The notes under the pieces: generated by a model
Seen by the model: only the letters and a program-made list of their open reading frames with translations
The model's database searches: none
What the model was told of the DNA's origin: nothing
Assembly: GCA_021030905.1 (NCBI GenBank)
Contig: JAGFMI010000005.1
Location: 434,001 to 498,000 of the forward strand
Reading direction: 5' to 3'
Length of the DNA: 64,000 nucleotides
From: Pyrenula massariospora
Taxonomy: Eukaryota > Ascomycota > Eurotiomycetes > Pyrenulales > Pyrenulaceae
In this document: positions 43,404-54,169 of the stretch, in pieces
Layout of the letters: every line of letters begins with the position of its first letter
Position numbering within the stretch: position 1 is the first letter of the stretch
Translations under genes and position numbers: made by a program

Positions 43404-44473
43404 TCAACTGCCTACCGGCTTGCGCCCTGGTTGTAGCAGACTTGGTGGTCGGTTGATCTCCGGCTCTAATGGAGGAGAAGGCGAGTGGTGAGCTGGTTGA
43501 TATGTTGATGGCTCATAAGCGGTACTGGTACTCTGAGAAGGCGCGTAAGAACGGTAACTAGGCTCAGACTGTGGCTGCGGCCTCAGCCCACCACTATATG
43601 GTTGCGGTGCTGGCTGGAAGAAATCTTGCGACTGATACGGCTTTGGAGGTTCGTGAAGCTGCTCTTGCGATTGGTATTGATATGGGTTTTCCTGAACTCG
43701 TGGAGGGTTGCCATAAACTCCCGCAGTTGCAGGAGTAGGGGCGGTTTGAGGTAGGGCGTCTCCATATCTTTGGGTCCCCAAATCAAACGCCGGATTTTCC
43801 GTGTCTGCTCCTCGGTAACTCTGCACATTCTCGCCATAGGGTGCGCTTGCACCACCTGAAAGTTCTTGATAACCACCTCTTCCGCTGCGGCCAGAGGCGG
43901 GTACGGCGCCTTGCGTATGACTTGAATCCAGTCGGCCCATCTCAACATCGTCTTGGGTTTGATCTTCAACCTTCCGGGTACTTGCATTGTCCCAACTTGG
44001 CATCGCAGGTAACGAGTCATCCTTTATCTTATCCCCTTTGCTAGGTGCGTCGAATTGTGCAAACCGTGGAGATGGGTCGTATTCGGGCTGAGCTGGAGGA
44101 GGTCGGTACCCACCATAACCACCACCGTAATTTGAAGGACCATCCGCGAATTTTGACCCTTTACTTCGTCTCGGTCCAGGACAGCAGCGGTTGAAACACG
44201 AGCATATACCACAGCAACATTCAAGACCGCAGCAAAGACAACGTGCACAACACCATATAATTGATATAACAATGATAGATCCGATCACAATGCCGATGAT
44301 TGCTGGCCATCTGGAAATAGGAAATGGTGTCAGTTTCAAAGGCCTCGATGTTAGAAAATGGCTTCATACTTGCAGTAGGCTTTGTGCATGCAGCTGTCCC
44401 AGCTAGAGAAGGTTTGCGGCGCGCCTTTGATATCGTCCACCGTGTTGCGCGCGATGATTGGCATTACACCCAT
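43404..44473 (-). CDS. single-pass membrane protein with Cys-rich juxtamembrane region and proline-rich tail (fibroin-3-related type)
   Basis: 336 residues; exons in gene order 44370-44473 and 43404-44310. The N-terminus reads IIARNTVDDIKGAPQTFSSW, DSCMHKAYCKWPAIIG; a single membrane span (IIGIVIGSIIVISIIWCC) at about 37-54 is followed by a Cys cluster (CCARCLCCGLECCCGICSC), probably palmitoylated or metal-binding. The remaining 260 residues are disordered and rich in Pro/Gln/Tyr/Ser. Fungal databases often call such proteins fibroin-3 related; function unknown. The splice junction was chosen to rebuild AYCKWPAIIG. Confidence 0.8.
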
Positions 44474-45162
44474 TTTGTTGACAGGCAACTCTCTGAGCAA
44501 GTTGTGCTTGATGTGATCAGTGGACTGCTTTTTCAAAAAGTTGACACAGGGTGTCTTTTTTGCAGTCCAAAGCCGGTGGGCCGGATCCAAAAATGGCTGA
44601 AGTGTTGGAACAAAGACAGCCAAGGCAGTCCGAAAGGCGCAGCAGATGGCTGACGTTTGATCAAAGACCCAGCCACAGTCGATCACGATGGTCGCCTTGG
44701 CTACCTCACCTGGCACTTGATTCGTGAGCACAGCGCAGTTTATAGAGCGAGCGACGAGAACGAGAGGGAGAAGCGCAGTTTGCTCGCTCTACACCGTCAT
44801 TGTCTTGGGCTTCCCTGAAAGGGGCGGCGAAGATGAAACGGCCGCCAAGGCCGTACGTCATCCGCCCAGCGAGCGTCACGCCACGTTGCAGGGGTTACAA
44901 TTGATCACCATTGTATAGAGCTCTAGTTGCAAGGAACATACCTGTTGATGCCGCTCTTTGATTCGCGAGTTCAAGACTCTCCACCAAATTTCGGATCCGA
45001 ATGACACATTCCCAAACAGTGCAAGAAAAACTGGACCGCGAGCTGCAGTCACGCCAACCTCGCTGCTATGAATCTTTTACTCCAGGAAGCTTACACACCT
45101 TGTTCAGCACAATGACAGTATCAAACCTTGATTCCCCGCTTCTGTGACAAGACAAAGTTCAC
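44474..45162. other. upstream region of the membrane-protein gene; permease 3' flank
   Basis: On minus this is the promoter/leader of the gene starting at 44473. It contains an inverted repeat at 44743-44791 and a direct repeat AGCGCAGTTT at about 44732-44741 and 44772-44781. No supported coding exon; the frame upstream of ATG 44473 is open but has no ATG. Confidence 0.45.
44743..44791. repeat. inverted repeat upstream of the membrane-protein gene
   Basis: Arms TAGAGCGAGC (44743-44752) and GCTCGCTCTA (44782-44791) are perfect 10-base complements with a purine-rich spacer. Copies of AGCGCAGTTT sit just left of the first arm and inside the spacer before the second. Confidence 0.7.
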
Positions 45163-47154
45163 TCAAAGCACATATCTAAAACCTGGCCCATAGTTCTCCG
45201 CCGCAAGCATCTGTGCGTCTTTTGGTCGTTCATCTGTGGATTGATCTCCCCCCTGAGCTTGCTCGCCTCGTTTACCGTACTTGGCATCAAGTTTACGATT
45301 CTCCCATTGTAGCAAAGTTCGCAAATTGAGAGCCAGGAAAGCGTTGAAGCCCATAAAGGCGGCGCAAATGGCCTGTCCCTTGATAAAACGCGGCCCATCG
45401 TCTTCAGGAAAGACTCGGGTCCCGAGGATGGGCCCAACCTGAGAATATCAATTAAGCACTGTGCAGTCAAAATGGATCTGGTGCTTTTACCTGACCGATC
45501 AAGTTGAGAATTACGATCCCCATGCCACGACGGGTGTCAGAGCCCTGTTTAGGGTTAGAAGAGACGTGTGACACCGTGAACTATGAATCTAAAAAGTCCC
45601 GTCACACATATTCGTGAACCTCTGTGCTTACCTGATTGTTAAGAACCCACGGTAGAATATTAGCTATGGCAGGAAATACACCAGCAGCCGCCAGGAACAC
45701 CCCGAAATATTTCGGTCCCACGGAGGTGCAGACAGCCAGGAGGATGTACCCGAGCATGCCGACCAGGCTCAAGAAGATTATCACCAGAGCACGCTGCTGT
45801 ATCCGGTCTGCGATGAAAGCAGAGCCAATGGTGATAAGAAAGCTCACAAAGTAAGGAGGGGCACTCAGACCTTGCGCGTTGATACTTGTAAAGCCCATTT
45901 CCTTAAGGATTGTTGGAAGAAATACAGGGAGAGAAGCGAAGCTGCTCCTGTATTAAGTAATGAGGTCGGGGTAACCGCGGAAGGGTATCTTACCTGACAT
46001 TGCAACTGAAATACATCAACTAAACGTGTGAGGCCATAATCACGTTGGTGGTAGAGATTTGGAACTTACAGAAGTTATCCAAGCCTTCAAGTCAAGTAAT
46101 GTACGGCCAATATCCTTCAGGTCAAGAGAGCCAACGCGCTCAATATCCCCAACCTGGCGGACGCCTCTTGCCTTGGCCACTAACTTCTCTTCCTCTGTGA
46201 GAAATTTTGCCTGGGCTGGTGTGTCAGGCAGGAAGAAGTAGGCTACCGGTGCGAATAGAAGGGTAGGTATCCCCTCGACCAGGAAAAGTAGCCTCCAGTT
46301 TGCAAGCTTCGAGTGACCACTGGTGATGCCGTATGCAAGCGCTCCAGCGAAGGTGTTCGCTAGTGGCGCTGCAGATAGGAAGATACCACATCGAAGACCC
46401 ACTTCCGCCCGTAAATAGAAGAAACTTAGCAAGAACGGGACTCCTGGTCCGTATCCAGCCTCGAATAGACCCATTAGGAACCGCAAGGCCATCTCCCCAC
46501 TCCAGGTCTGCACGGCAGCTTGGCAAACCGCAATGATACCCCTAGCATCCCGCATCAGTTTCATTCGAAAGGACTCAGATTGAGCACATGCTGAGGCAGC
46601 GGTCCTTACCATGCAGTGATGATCATGGAAGCCCAAAGATGCGGTGGGACAATCTTCCAGCAAAGTCCTTGCACCTGGCCAATGATGTACGAAACTATGA
46701 ATAGAATATCGTTAAGAAGGGGATAAGAATTGACAAAAGAGCTTAAGCCTGTGAAAGACGTTGCAGCTGCTGGACTCACTATAAAATATTGTTAGAAACC
46801 AGTCATAGTTGTCCCCTAAGCATGTATTAGCAGCTATTGCAGCCTAGTGTCGAGCGCGATACCCTTGAGCTTGAGATCCTTAGTCATGCCGGCAATCCGA
46901 GCGTTTCCGATGTTTGAACGGTCCAAGAAAGCCAGGAGATAACCGGCAGCAACAAGGACAGGAACTCTCTTGTCCAATTTCGAGACAACTCGACGTTCGA
47001 CCTCTGGGTGCAGGTGTGCAGTGGGTTGGGTCGGGTTCTCATCACCAAGTGCAGCGGCTTTCTCTGGGTCTGATGCCGCCGTCGGATCGTCGGAAAGACT
47101 CTCTACGTAGTTGGTTGCCGTGGGAGGTTCTGCTTTTTTACTAAAGAGTCCCAT
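45163..47154 (-). CDS. MFS permease of the Dal5/Tna1 (anion:cation symporter) family
   Basis: Plasma-membrane transporter of 518 residues with about 12 membrane spans; family substrates include allantoate, nicotinate and other carboxylates. Eight exons in gene order: 46863-47154, 46780-46815, 46610-46694, 46070-46541, 45994-46019, 45632-45947, 45491-45544, 45163-45438; all are GT-AG and keep one frame. Motifs: LLAFLDRSNIGNARIAGM in span 1, GDNYDWFLTIFYISY after junctions 1-2, SMIITAWGIIAVCQAAV after junction 3, FLMGLFEAGYGPGVPF, WITSLMYFSCNVRSSFASLP across the 26-nt exon, and NYGPGFRYVL at the end. Four of the eight exons are under 100 nt. The specific substrate cannot be told. Confidence 0.9.
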
Positions 47155-48237
47155 GATGTCCACGCAATGATATTAGATATCCACAAAAGTGAGAGTTACT
47201 TGTTCGGATCACGTTCCGAGTGTCAACACATCAAGACAGGGAAGATTCAAGCTCGTAAAGAGAATCGTGCAACAATGCACTCAACAAACGGAGTAAGAGA
47301 TTTGGAAAATCGTGGAAGGTTACACTTCATATCGCATTTATGTATTGCGGCGTTTGTGGCGTTTAGGGGCCTGCTCCATAGAAGAACGAGAGGCTTTCCT
47401 CGGGTAGGAGAACACACACATGGCCCCGGGGGATTCCCGCCTGGAAGCGTCATGGAGCCGCTCCAAGATGGGAGAATAATGGACGAATGGGGGGTCGCAT
47501 CCACGCGTCGTTCTCCCGACAACGCTCCGCTCGCTCTCCTATGTCCGCCGACTCCGACCAAGAGAGTGAAGATCCTACCCACTAGGAAAGACTCTCCAGA
47601 CATCGGATGGAAGGAATCGTTGACCACTTGTGGGGGAAAGGCTCCGGCCCTCCTCCAAAACAAGAAGAAGGTCGGGGTCAACATAAAATTAAACGCTGTG
47701 AGAAAATGAAACGTTTGCTGACATGGTCCGATATCGGCGCCGTTCTAGTTTCAGGCGTCCAACAAGAACAACCTCATGGTCTAACGGTACAACCCACCTG
47801 CCAGTATAGTTCATATAACATGGACAACTATTCACTACCGCTCTGAAGATTGTCATCTGCAACTAGTGAAGACGGATGATCGAGGGTGAATCCTGACAGG
47901 TCAAAAACATAGCAGCTAACTGTCTCCAGTCCCTAGTCGCACCAGCGTCTAATATCCACGGTGAAGACATAGTCGTTTGATGGTGGTCGTCGCCTCGACC
48001 TCAAAAACCTAAACCTACTAAGCGTAAGGTAGTACTAGACCAGTCTAGTGTCAGAGGTCGTGGCACATCCAGGTATCGGCCGGATGGGAACCAGCACTAA
48101 CAATCATATGCACCACGACTTCTGATACTCAATCTTGAAAGAGGTAGCCTCTCATCTGCGAACTGTTGGGATCTGCTTGTAATGTCTAATTTTTACAGTA
48201 ATACAAACGAGGACTAGCATGTCGAGTGACTGTCATT
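47155..48237. other. intergenic, permease promoter and RTG2-like 3' flank
   Basis: 1.08 kb. Overlapping opposite-strand frames at 47167-47709 (+) and 47247-47684 (-) have no motifs and are rejected. A weak tRNA A-box-like TGGTCTAACGG at 47778-47788 has no matching B box. Confidence 0.4.
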
Positions 48238-49983
48238 TTAACGATTCTTGCCCCCAGCGTTTGACTGATCCACATCCGTTTCTCGTTCTTTCTTTTCAGG
48301 ACTTCTGCACCTTACTTGTATCTTGAACCCATAACGCTCTTTCTCTCCGACCCAATTTTTCTTCTTTCCCAGTTTCTCAACATTCTCCATCAACGGCAGA
48401 AACACTTTCTCGCCGCTCATAATTTCATCTGCCTCGACAAGCGCGACTTGCAGCTCTATGCTTATTCCAATGTCTTTTCTGACCCATGACGAACGAAATG
48501 TAATTCTCACAGAATCCGCCCTCCCAGCAGGGTAGACTGCCCCGATTATGGCTGCCACACGGCCAAAGTACCTTGTCCACCACTGCTCTGCAGGACTGAT
48601 TAGTTTTCCAAGATCACTTTGGAATCTTTGATCCCCTGGAGGCAGCTCGTCATCCCATCGCTCACAAAGTGCTATAGCCAGCCGTGCTCTGTCCTCGTGC
48701 GTGAGACCATGCGCTGATGCTAACACGCCGGTAGCCGTTAGATGTAGCGCCGCCGGCGAACTAATGCCCTTGGGATATTCCGAATGGAAGTACATCATAT
48801 TTGCTAGAGAAGAGAAGAATGATTGGTCGAAGCATTTAGGTATTTGAACTCTTGTGGGTTCAATGCCTGGGTTGCGTGGCATGGAATCAAATAGCAGATT
48901 ACTGAACTCCAGCGGAGACTCCGGAGCATAGCGGGCAGTGGCCGCGACAAGAGGATGCATCTTCTTTGAAGATTGACTGAGCAATCGAGAAAGATTACCT
49001 TCACGGACACCTCCTTGGCAGAAGCGAACATCGTCGATCAGCGGCAATGCCTTGACAACGTTCTGCACAAGAAAAGCCACAGCCGGGACTTGTGCAGCGC
49101 GTCTTTTTGAAACGCGGAACACCTTTTCCTCCTTGACAACATTCTGGACAGCAGACACCTGCTGAAATTGTTCCGATCTGACCCGGAAGCCGTTGATAAT
49201 TGGGATAGGATAAGGCGAAACCTCAGACTGGCTCATGAGGATGAACCCGTAGCCACGATATCCTCCGCCGGAAAGGTATAGTGTCATCCCACCTCTCTCC
49301 TCCGCTCGCGAGATCATCTCATGCGGAATCTCCAGATCCTCGTACGCCTTGCGAAAATTCTCCTGTACCTCAGAAGCAAGCTTAGTCTCCGCCATGGAAC
49401 CCCCCTTCCTCGCCTCCTCCAACCTCCTCGTCAACGCCGCAGCCCCATACGGAAAACTAAACGACCCCTTCGGGCTCGTCTTCACCTCTCCCTCTCTAGA
49501 AACCATCCACGTAATCTGCGTACTCCCACCCCCGAGATCCATCACCAGCCCATCCACCTCCCCCAGACTACTCGCCACGCCCAACGCGCCCACCCTCCCC
49601 TCCTCCTCTTTCCCCAGCACCTCCACCTCCCACCCCACCCTCTCCCGCACGCTCGCAAGAAACCCCGCCGCGTTCACCGCCTGCCGCGTCGCCTCGGTGG
49701 CGAGCACGTGCGCGCTCCCCGCCGGGACCCGGAAGTCCGCACACACGGTCTTGAAGTGCAGTAAGGACTGGACCACGGCGTCGATGGTGGAGGGCGGGAT
49801 GGGGACTTTGGCGCCAGAGGAGGACGAGTACTGGGCGTCGTAGAGGGAGATCGGGGAGCGGGATTGGAAGAGAGTGGGGAGGCAGCGGGCGGTGGGTGGG
49901 GAGAGGTTGGTGATGGAGAAGCGGATGCCGTTGCTGCCCATGTCGACGACGGCGTGGAGGTGTTGGGGGTCTGGGGGAGACAT
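48238..49983 (-). CDS. RTG2: retrograde regulation protein 2-like PPX/GppA phosphatase family protein
   Basis: 581 residues, single exon. Actin/Hsp70-fold PPX/GppA domain: phosphate-1 loop AVVDMGSNGIRFSITN near residue 11, LATEATRQAVN near 100, and phosphate-2 VMDLGGGSTQITW near 147. The C-terminal half with ARLAIALCERWDDELPPGDQ matches fungal Rtg2-like proteins. In yeast Rtg2 signals mitochondrial dysfunction to Rtg1/3; the filamentous-fungal homolog may instead act in exopolyphosphate or nucleotide metabolism. I chose the ATG of MSPPDPQHLHAVVD; the upstream open frame has no ATG. Confidence 0.87.
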   Translation of the reverse strand: MSPPDPQHLHAVVDMGSNGIRFSITNLSPPTARCLPTLFQSRSPISLYDAQYSSSSGAKVPIPPSTIDAVVQSLLHFKTVCADFRVPAGSAHVLATEATRQAVNAAGFLASVRERVGWEVEVLGKEEEGRVGALGVASSLGEVDGLVMDLGGGSTQITWMVSREGEVKTSPKGSFSFPYGAAALTRRLEEARKGGSMAETKLASEVQENFRKAYEDLEIPHEMISRAEERGGMTLYLSGGGYRGYGFILMSQSEVSPYPIPIINGFRVRSEQFQQVSAVQNVVKEEKVFRVSKRRAAQVPAVAFLVQNVVKALPLIDDVRFCQGGVREGNLSRLLSQSSKKMHPLVAATARYAPESPLEFSNLLFDSMPRNPGIEPTRVQIPKCFDQSFFSSLANMMYFHSEYPKGISSPAALHLTATGVLASAHGLTHEDRARLAIALCERWDDELPPGDQRFQSDLGKLISPAEQWWTRYFGRVAAIIGAVYPAGRADSVRITFRSSWVRKDIGISIELQVALVEADEIMSGEKVFLPLMENVEKLGKKKNWVGEKERYGFKIQVRCRSPEKKERETDVDQSNAGGKNR

Positions 49984-50725
49984 TGTGGGTGATGACGGGG
50001 TTGGTAGATGTGGCTTCTCAGAAAGGAGAGTCTTGGTGGTGTTTTTGAGCAGGTCGGGACACAAGACTCTTTAATGTGTATTAATTCATAGGTTTTGCAA
50101 AATTCAGGCCCAGTATTATTGTCAAGCGAGAAATAGTGAGATTTAGGTTGACCAGTTTTCGCTTTGACGATTCGCTTAGGTGACTTTTCATGAATTGATT
50201 CAGAACCAACAAAAGTCAAAGAAACGTTATAAAGAGCAAGCGAGTTGAAATAAAAGAGCCGCAGAAGTAGGGATGCTTGCAAACTTCAAGACAAAAGAGA
50301 AAGTACTTACCCCAAAGCCTACAGAAGAGTTGAGCATTTTTTCACACGTGTGGCTGCCGTGGTTCAGAAAGTTGGAGACAGAAGCGACTCGGGAAAATGG
50401 CTATCAGCGTACTTTCTGGAGAGAAAACTACACAGAACTATTCTTCGAGAATATAATCACTATTGAGAGTAAAGCTTAGAGGGATTTAGGGGATATAGAT
50501 CCTTGTATTTCGCCCAACTCAATCTGCTGTCCCCAAGCGCCTGTAGCATGCATGCAACGGAAACCGAGCTAAATTACATGAGAAATACAGAGCCAGAACC
50601 TGTTTCATGCATGTCTCTGAGTCTAACATGACTTTCAGCTTGGGCTCGACGAATCTTCATATGCATTCTCCCATCCTCAAGCTTGCCTTGATCTCCTTCC
50701 GCGTCTCATCTCGGCTGTAGCTTCT
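49984..50725. other. intergenic, RTG2-like promoter and PRE2 3' flank
   Basis: 742 bases; no supported gene. Plus-strand frame 50273-50479 is motif-free. Confidence 0.4.
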
Positions 50726-51691
50726 TTATATCAACTCGCTCGTAACATTCGAAAACTCGCCCTTCTCCAGCTTCGTCTTCCAGAAGATTGGGTTCGTATC
50801 ACTGAACCCATGCTTCACCCATCCTTCCTCCTTGACATGATAGAGGTTGATAAAGCCACCTGAGAATGCATCACGATGTGTCGCGGCGAGGATACTTCTT
50901 CTTCCCAGCTCCAACGCCTCCTCATCCTCCAGATCATACTTGTACTCTGCATCTAGCACGCCATAGGCAAAAGTCTGTCCTGAGCCGACACAAAACAGGT
51001 TGCCCGCCAACCGGGTGCCGTCACTGTCGATGTAGTAGAGCGCTGGTCCTTCTTGGGGAGTAACGCCAGCGCACATGGTGCCCATGGAGAGACCCATGCC
51101 TTTGTAGGAGTAGACGAGGTTAGCGAGGATTTTGGAAGCGGCGGAGACGGATATGCGGTGTTTATGTCGGAGTTCGTGGAGGCGGCATTGGATGCCTAAG
51201 TAGGCGAGCCAATATTGACAGTCCTGGTTACACGAGTCAGAGTAGGGATAAATTCGAAGCAAGATAAGGTGTCTACTTACGGCAGCGCCTCCAGCCATCG
51301 TCCCTAATAAGCAGTCGTTGATTTCGATTACTTTCTTGACTGTTTGACTAGCTATCCAGTTTCCGGCTGTGGCTCGTGAATCTGTCGCGACGATGATGCC
51401 GCCTTTGAATCGAAAGGCTAAAGTTGTTGTACCATGCGCGAGTTTGATTGGGCAGTTAGGATTCGAATAGTCGTCGGTTGTTGCACGGAGGAACGCAGAG
51501 GGCTGAATGCATGTCAATTTCATGCCGCTGCATTGTAGCAAAAGACGCTATGTAAAACTTACTCGAGCGATTGGCGGTAATGAGAATTTCAACGATAGTG
51601 GTGGTAATGAGGCTGTAAGATCCTGTTCTTCCGTAGAATACGCTTCATCCTCGAAGGCAGGGCGACTGTACCGCGCAACTAGCGTGTCCAT
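50726..51691 (-). CDS. PRE2: proteasome subunit beta type-5 (Pre2)
   Basis: Chymotrypsin-like catalytic subunit of the 20S proteasome. 282 residues as precursor; exons in gene order 51563-51691, 51281-51502 and 50726-51223. The propeptide is removed at [10 protein letters not shown], making Thr68 the catalytic Thr1. Asp17 and Lys33 of the mature enzyme are in [14 protein letters not shown] and SQTVKK. Further marks: [15 protein letters not shown] across the second junction, [25 protein letters not shown]. The second intron is 57 nt, a multiple of three with no stop, so retention would add 19 residues; splicing matches the family. Confidence 0.97.
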
Positions 51692-52391
51692 CTTAAAGAA
51701 GCTGAGAAGATAGACAAGGAAAAGAAGTTATGGTGGAAGGCTGTTATACAGAGGAAAAGAGGAAAAGGTGAGGCAGTAGTACACAGATGAGTCTTTCAGA
51801 AGCCGGACTGTGTAAAGAGGTTGCTCCTAAAGCTTACCAAAAGCTTGGGGCTTGCGCTCGTCACCAGTGAAGCCTAGGCAATGATCACGTGATCGCTGCA
51901 GCCACTGTCGCTACCAGTACCGTCGATTTTTATTTGATGTCGAAATTCACACAACATATTTACCTCCCTAGGCCAGAACGTTCTGGACGATGGAGAAAGT
52001 CTACTTGTGCAAAATGACGAAGCTCATATTGACATGGAAACGCAGGACATTCTACCTAAATTCAGTCGGAAGGAATAGCTGGACGACGGGCTCGCCTAGA
52101 CGAGGTAATCATCACATCATAAATATGTAGATGTTCGCGGAAAGATGATCAGTATTGAAAATTTATTGGCTTTCACGCCCGGTCACACCTGATAGATCCC
52201 TTGCTTGTATGTCTCCTGAAACAGTTTCAAGAGGCCACTTTTTCGTATAGTAAAAGGAGCTCGAAGGTAGAAATGAATGCAATAAAATATGTACTTCTTC
52301 CCGGTACAACTATCGCCCAGCCTGCAATCACTGTCCCGCGCAGAACCCCATGAACGCCTTGCCGCATCATCAGATATCGCAAAACGGCTCC
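51692..52391. other. intergenic, PRE2 promoter and RCR gene 3' flank
   Basis: 700 bases with no supported gene. The first 200 bases should contain the PRE2 promoter; no proteasome box could be assigned with confidence. Confidence 0.4.
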
Positions 52392-52867
52392 CTATTTCTT
52401 TCCTGGCGGTGGCCCAGCAGGCGGGTTATACACGTTATCCCCACCTTGGTATGAGTGCGGCGGTTGCTGCAGCTCGACGTTCTGACCACCAAAGTAACCT
52501 TGGTTCTGACCACCATAATATCCTGCATTCGGAGTGGACGAATACTGTGGCGGACCACCGTATTGGGCATTTTGATTGGCACCGTATTCCGGGTTGTATT
52601 GTGCTTGGCCGTGGGCGAACGGAACCCAACCTGTTCCTCGGTAGGGATTGCGGCCCATTCGTCGACGACGGCGAGCGGAGATGACGCTATACCAGAAGTC
52701 AGTGACCTATTGAATGAGGGACGGCGTAGAGTGTTGGCTTACGCAAAACTGAAGAAGAGGAGAAACGCAGCGATGAGGATAACTGCTAACGCAACCCAGC
52801 GGCCCCAGTCAGACCAGCCACGATTGCAATTGTAGACGCGACCGAAGCTGTCGTAACACCTGGCCAT
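52392..52867 (-). CDS. RCR family protein (chitin synthesis regulation, Congo red resistance)
   Basis: 139 residues; exons in gene order 52743-52867 and 52392-52686. N-terminus MARCYDSFGRVYNCNRGWSD, one membrane span (WVALAVILIAAFLLFFSF) at about 26-44, then a basic stop-transfer SARRRRRMGRNPYRGTGW, typical of RCR proteins. The cytosolic tail is rich in Tyr/Gly/Pro/Gln with repeated GYYGGQNQ/GYFGGQN, likely ubiquitin-ligase or endocytic-sorting sites. Yeast Rcr1/Rcr2 affect chitin deposition and vacuolar sorting; the same role here is inference. Confidence 0.87.
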
Positions 52868-54169
52868 GACGAAGAAAGGTTAGAGGAGTTTTCACTGAGC
52901 ACTTAAGATTCTTTGGTTTATGGAGATGTGATGGACGAGTTTGAAGAGAGCGGAGAGAAGAGCGCGTCGAAATATAGATCTAGAAGACAGAGAACACCGC
53001 CCTGGAGATTTGGAAGGATGGACGGTCTAGGTAAGGGATGGCGTAACGTTGGGAAGAGTGCTTACAAGTATCTAGGTTGTAGGCCCGCCATTGCTCTTGC
53101 AATCCACACGTAATCTCTTCAATGATTTGTATGACGTTGACCAGGCCTGCCAAGTAGAGTGTCGGGCCGGTGCAGCTCGGAAGATGGTTGTGGCAATGTA
53201 GCGACAAGCGCAGGGATTGGATGATGGAGAAGAGAGATGGTCGTAGCTGGTCGAGAGGTTTCCAAATCACAGGGTTCGGTGGATGAGCAGTGGATTAAGA
53301 AGTCTTGGTGAAGCGGCACAGGCAGGGAGTACTCACTGCACGAGATGAGGGAAACGGGGCGGTGCAGCCACGGCTAACTGCTTACCTCCGTTTGGTTAGG
53401 CGGAGCGTTAACCCGGATATCGTAGTCAAAAGATTCAACTATCCAATCACGTCTTGTTGACCGCGGACATACGAGAAACTTAAGCAGAGACTGTTTTCTG
53501 AATGCTACTCCTAAACGACATTGCTAGCCTTCACATTGTGCCCACGCCGCGCTTGGTGAACTACTCGTCGCATAGCAACTCGGGTTGTGGTCTCACGAAC
53601 CCGAAAGGTTCCTGGGACTGTGAGAGCGGCCCTTGCGGCGCTGAATGCCGCGCTTGGAGCTTGGCATCTTACTGCGCCTCGGGTCCAGCGTCATCCGCCC
53701 TCCAAAAGTCCATGCGCAAATTAATCCTGCGCGAAGGCGCACTCTGGGCGGCGTATATTGCCTGGATTAAATTATAACCCTGGAGACGCTGAGCAATATA
53801 CCATTCTCCTTTTCCATGTACAGGTTCGACGCCATATTGGTCTGTGGCTATCACCCGGACCTCACCAAGCGTTCGCAATAATAGCCTTATCTTGTGGGCA
53901 TTGCACCCACCTTTCCCTCCTCGAGGCGACATTTCGCCTCATCACGTCTCGGTCGGCATTTTCAATGTTTGGTAGCTGTGCAACTTCGCCTTCACGGCTT
54001 CAGCCCACTATTTGGCGATATTGGCAGCGCCGTACAAGATTGAGACCTTCACTCTAGAGGCGCACTGAAGGCAGCACCCTCTGAGCGAAACCAAACAGCA
54101 AGTACTTGGTTCTTCCGAAGACGGACTTGCCTGATCGTTAGAGAAGTGTCGATTTTGCCGTCGTGGAAG
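52868..54169. other. intergenic, RCR gene promoter to ARL8 3' end
   Basis: 1.3 kb. An 87-codon minus-strand frame with an ATG at 53932 (to 53669; MSPRGGKGGCNAHKIRLLL...) looks mildly protein-like but has no recognised motif or splice support; I give it about 0.15. GCCGCGCTTGG occurs twice (near 53537 and 53649). Confidence 0.35.

Noticed and set aside
47167-47709. 180-codon plus-strand frame and its 145-codon antisense partner
   Set aside because: Both frames are open over the same bases, with no family likeness; it is probably promoter sequence of the permease gene.
47770-47830. tRNA-like A box (TGGTCTAACGG)
   Set aside because: No GGTTCGANTCC-type B box at the right distance and no pairing acceptor stem.
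49349-49843. 164-codon plus-strand frame
   Set aside because: Antisense to the RTG2-like gene in a C-rich segment; composition effect.
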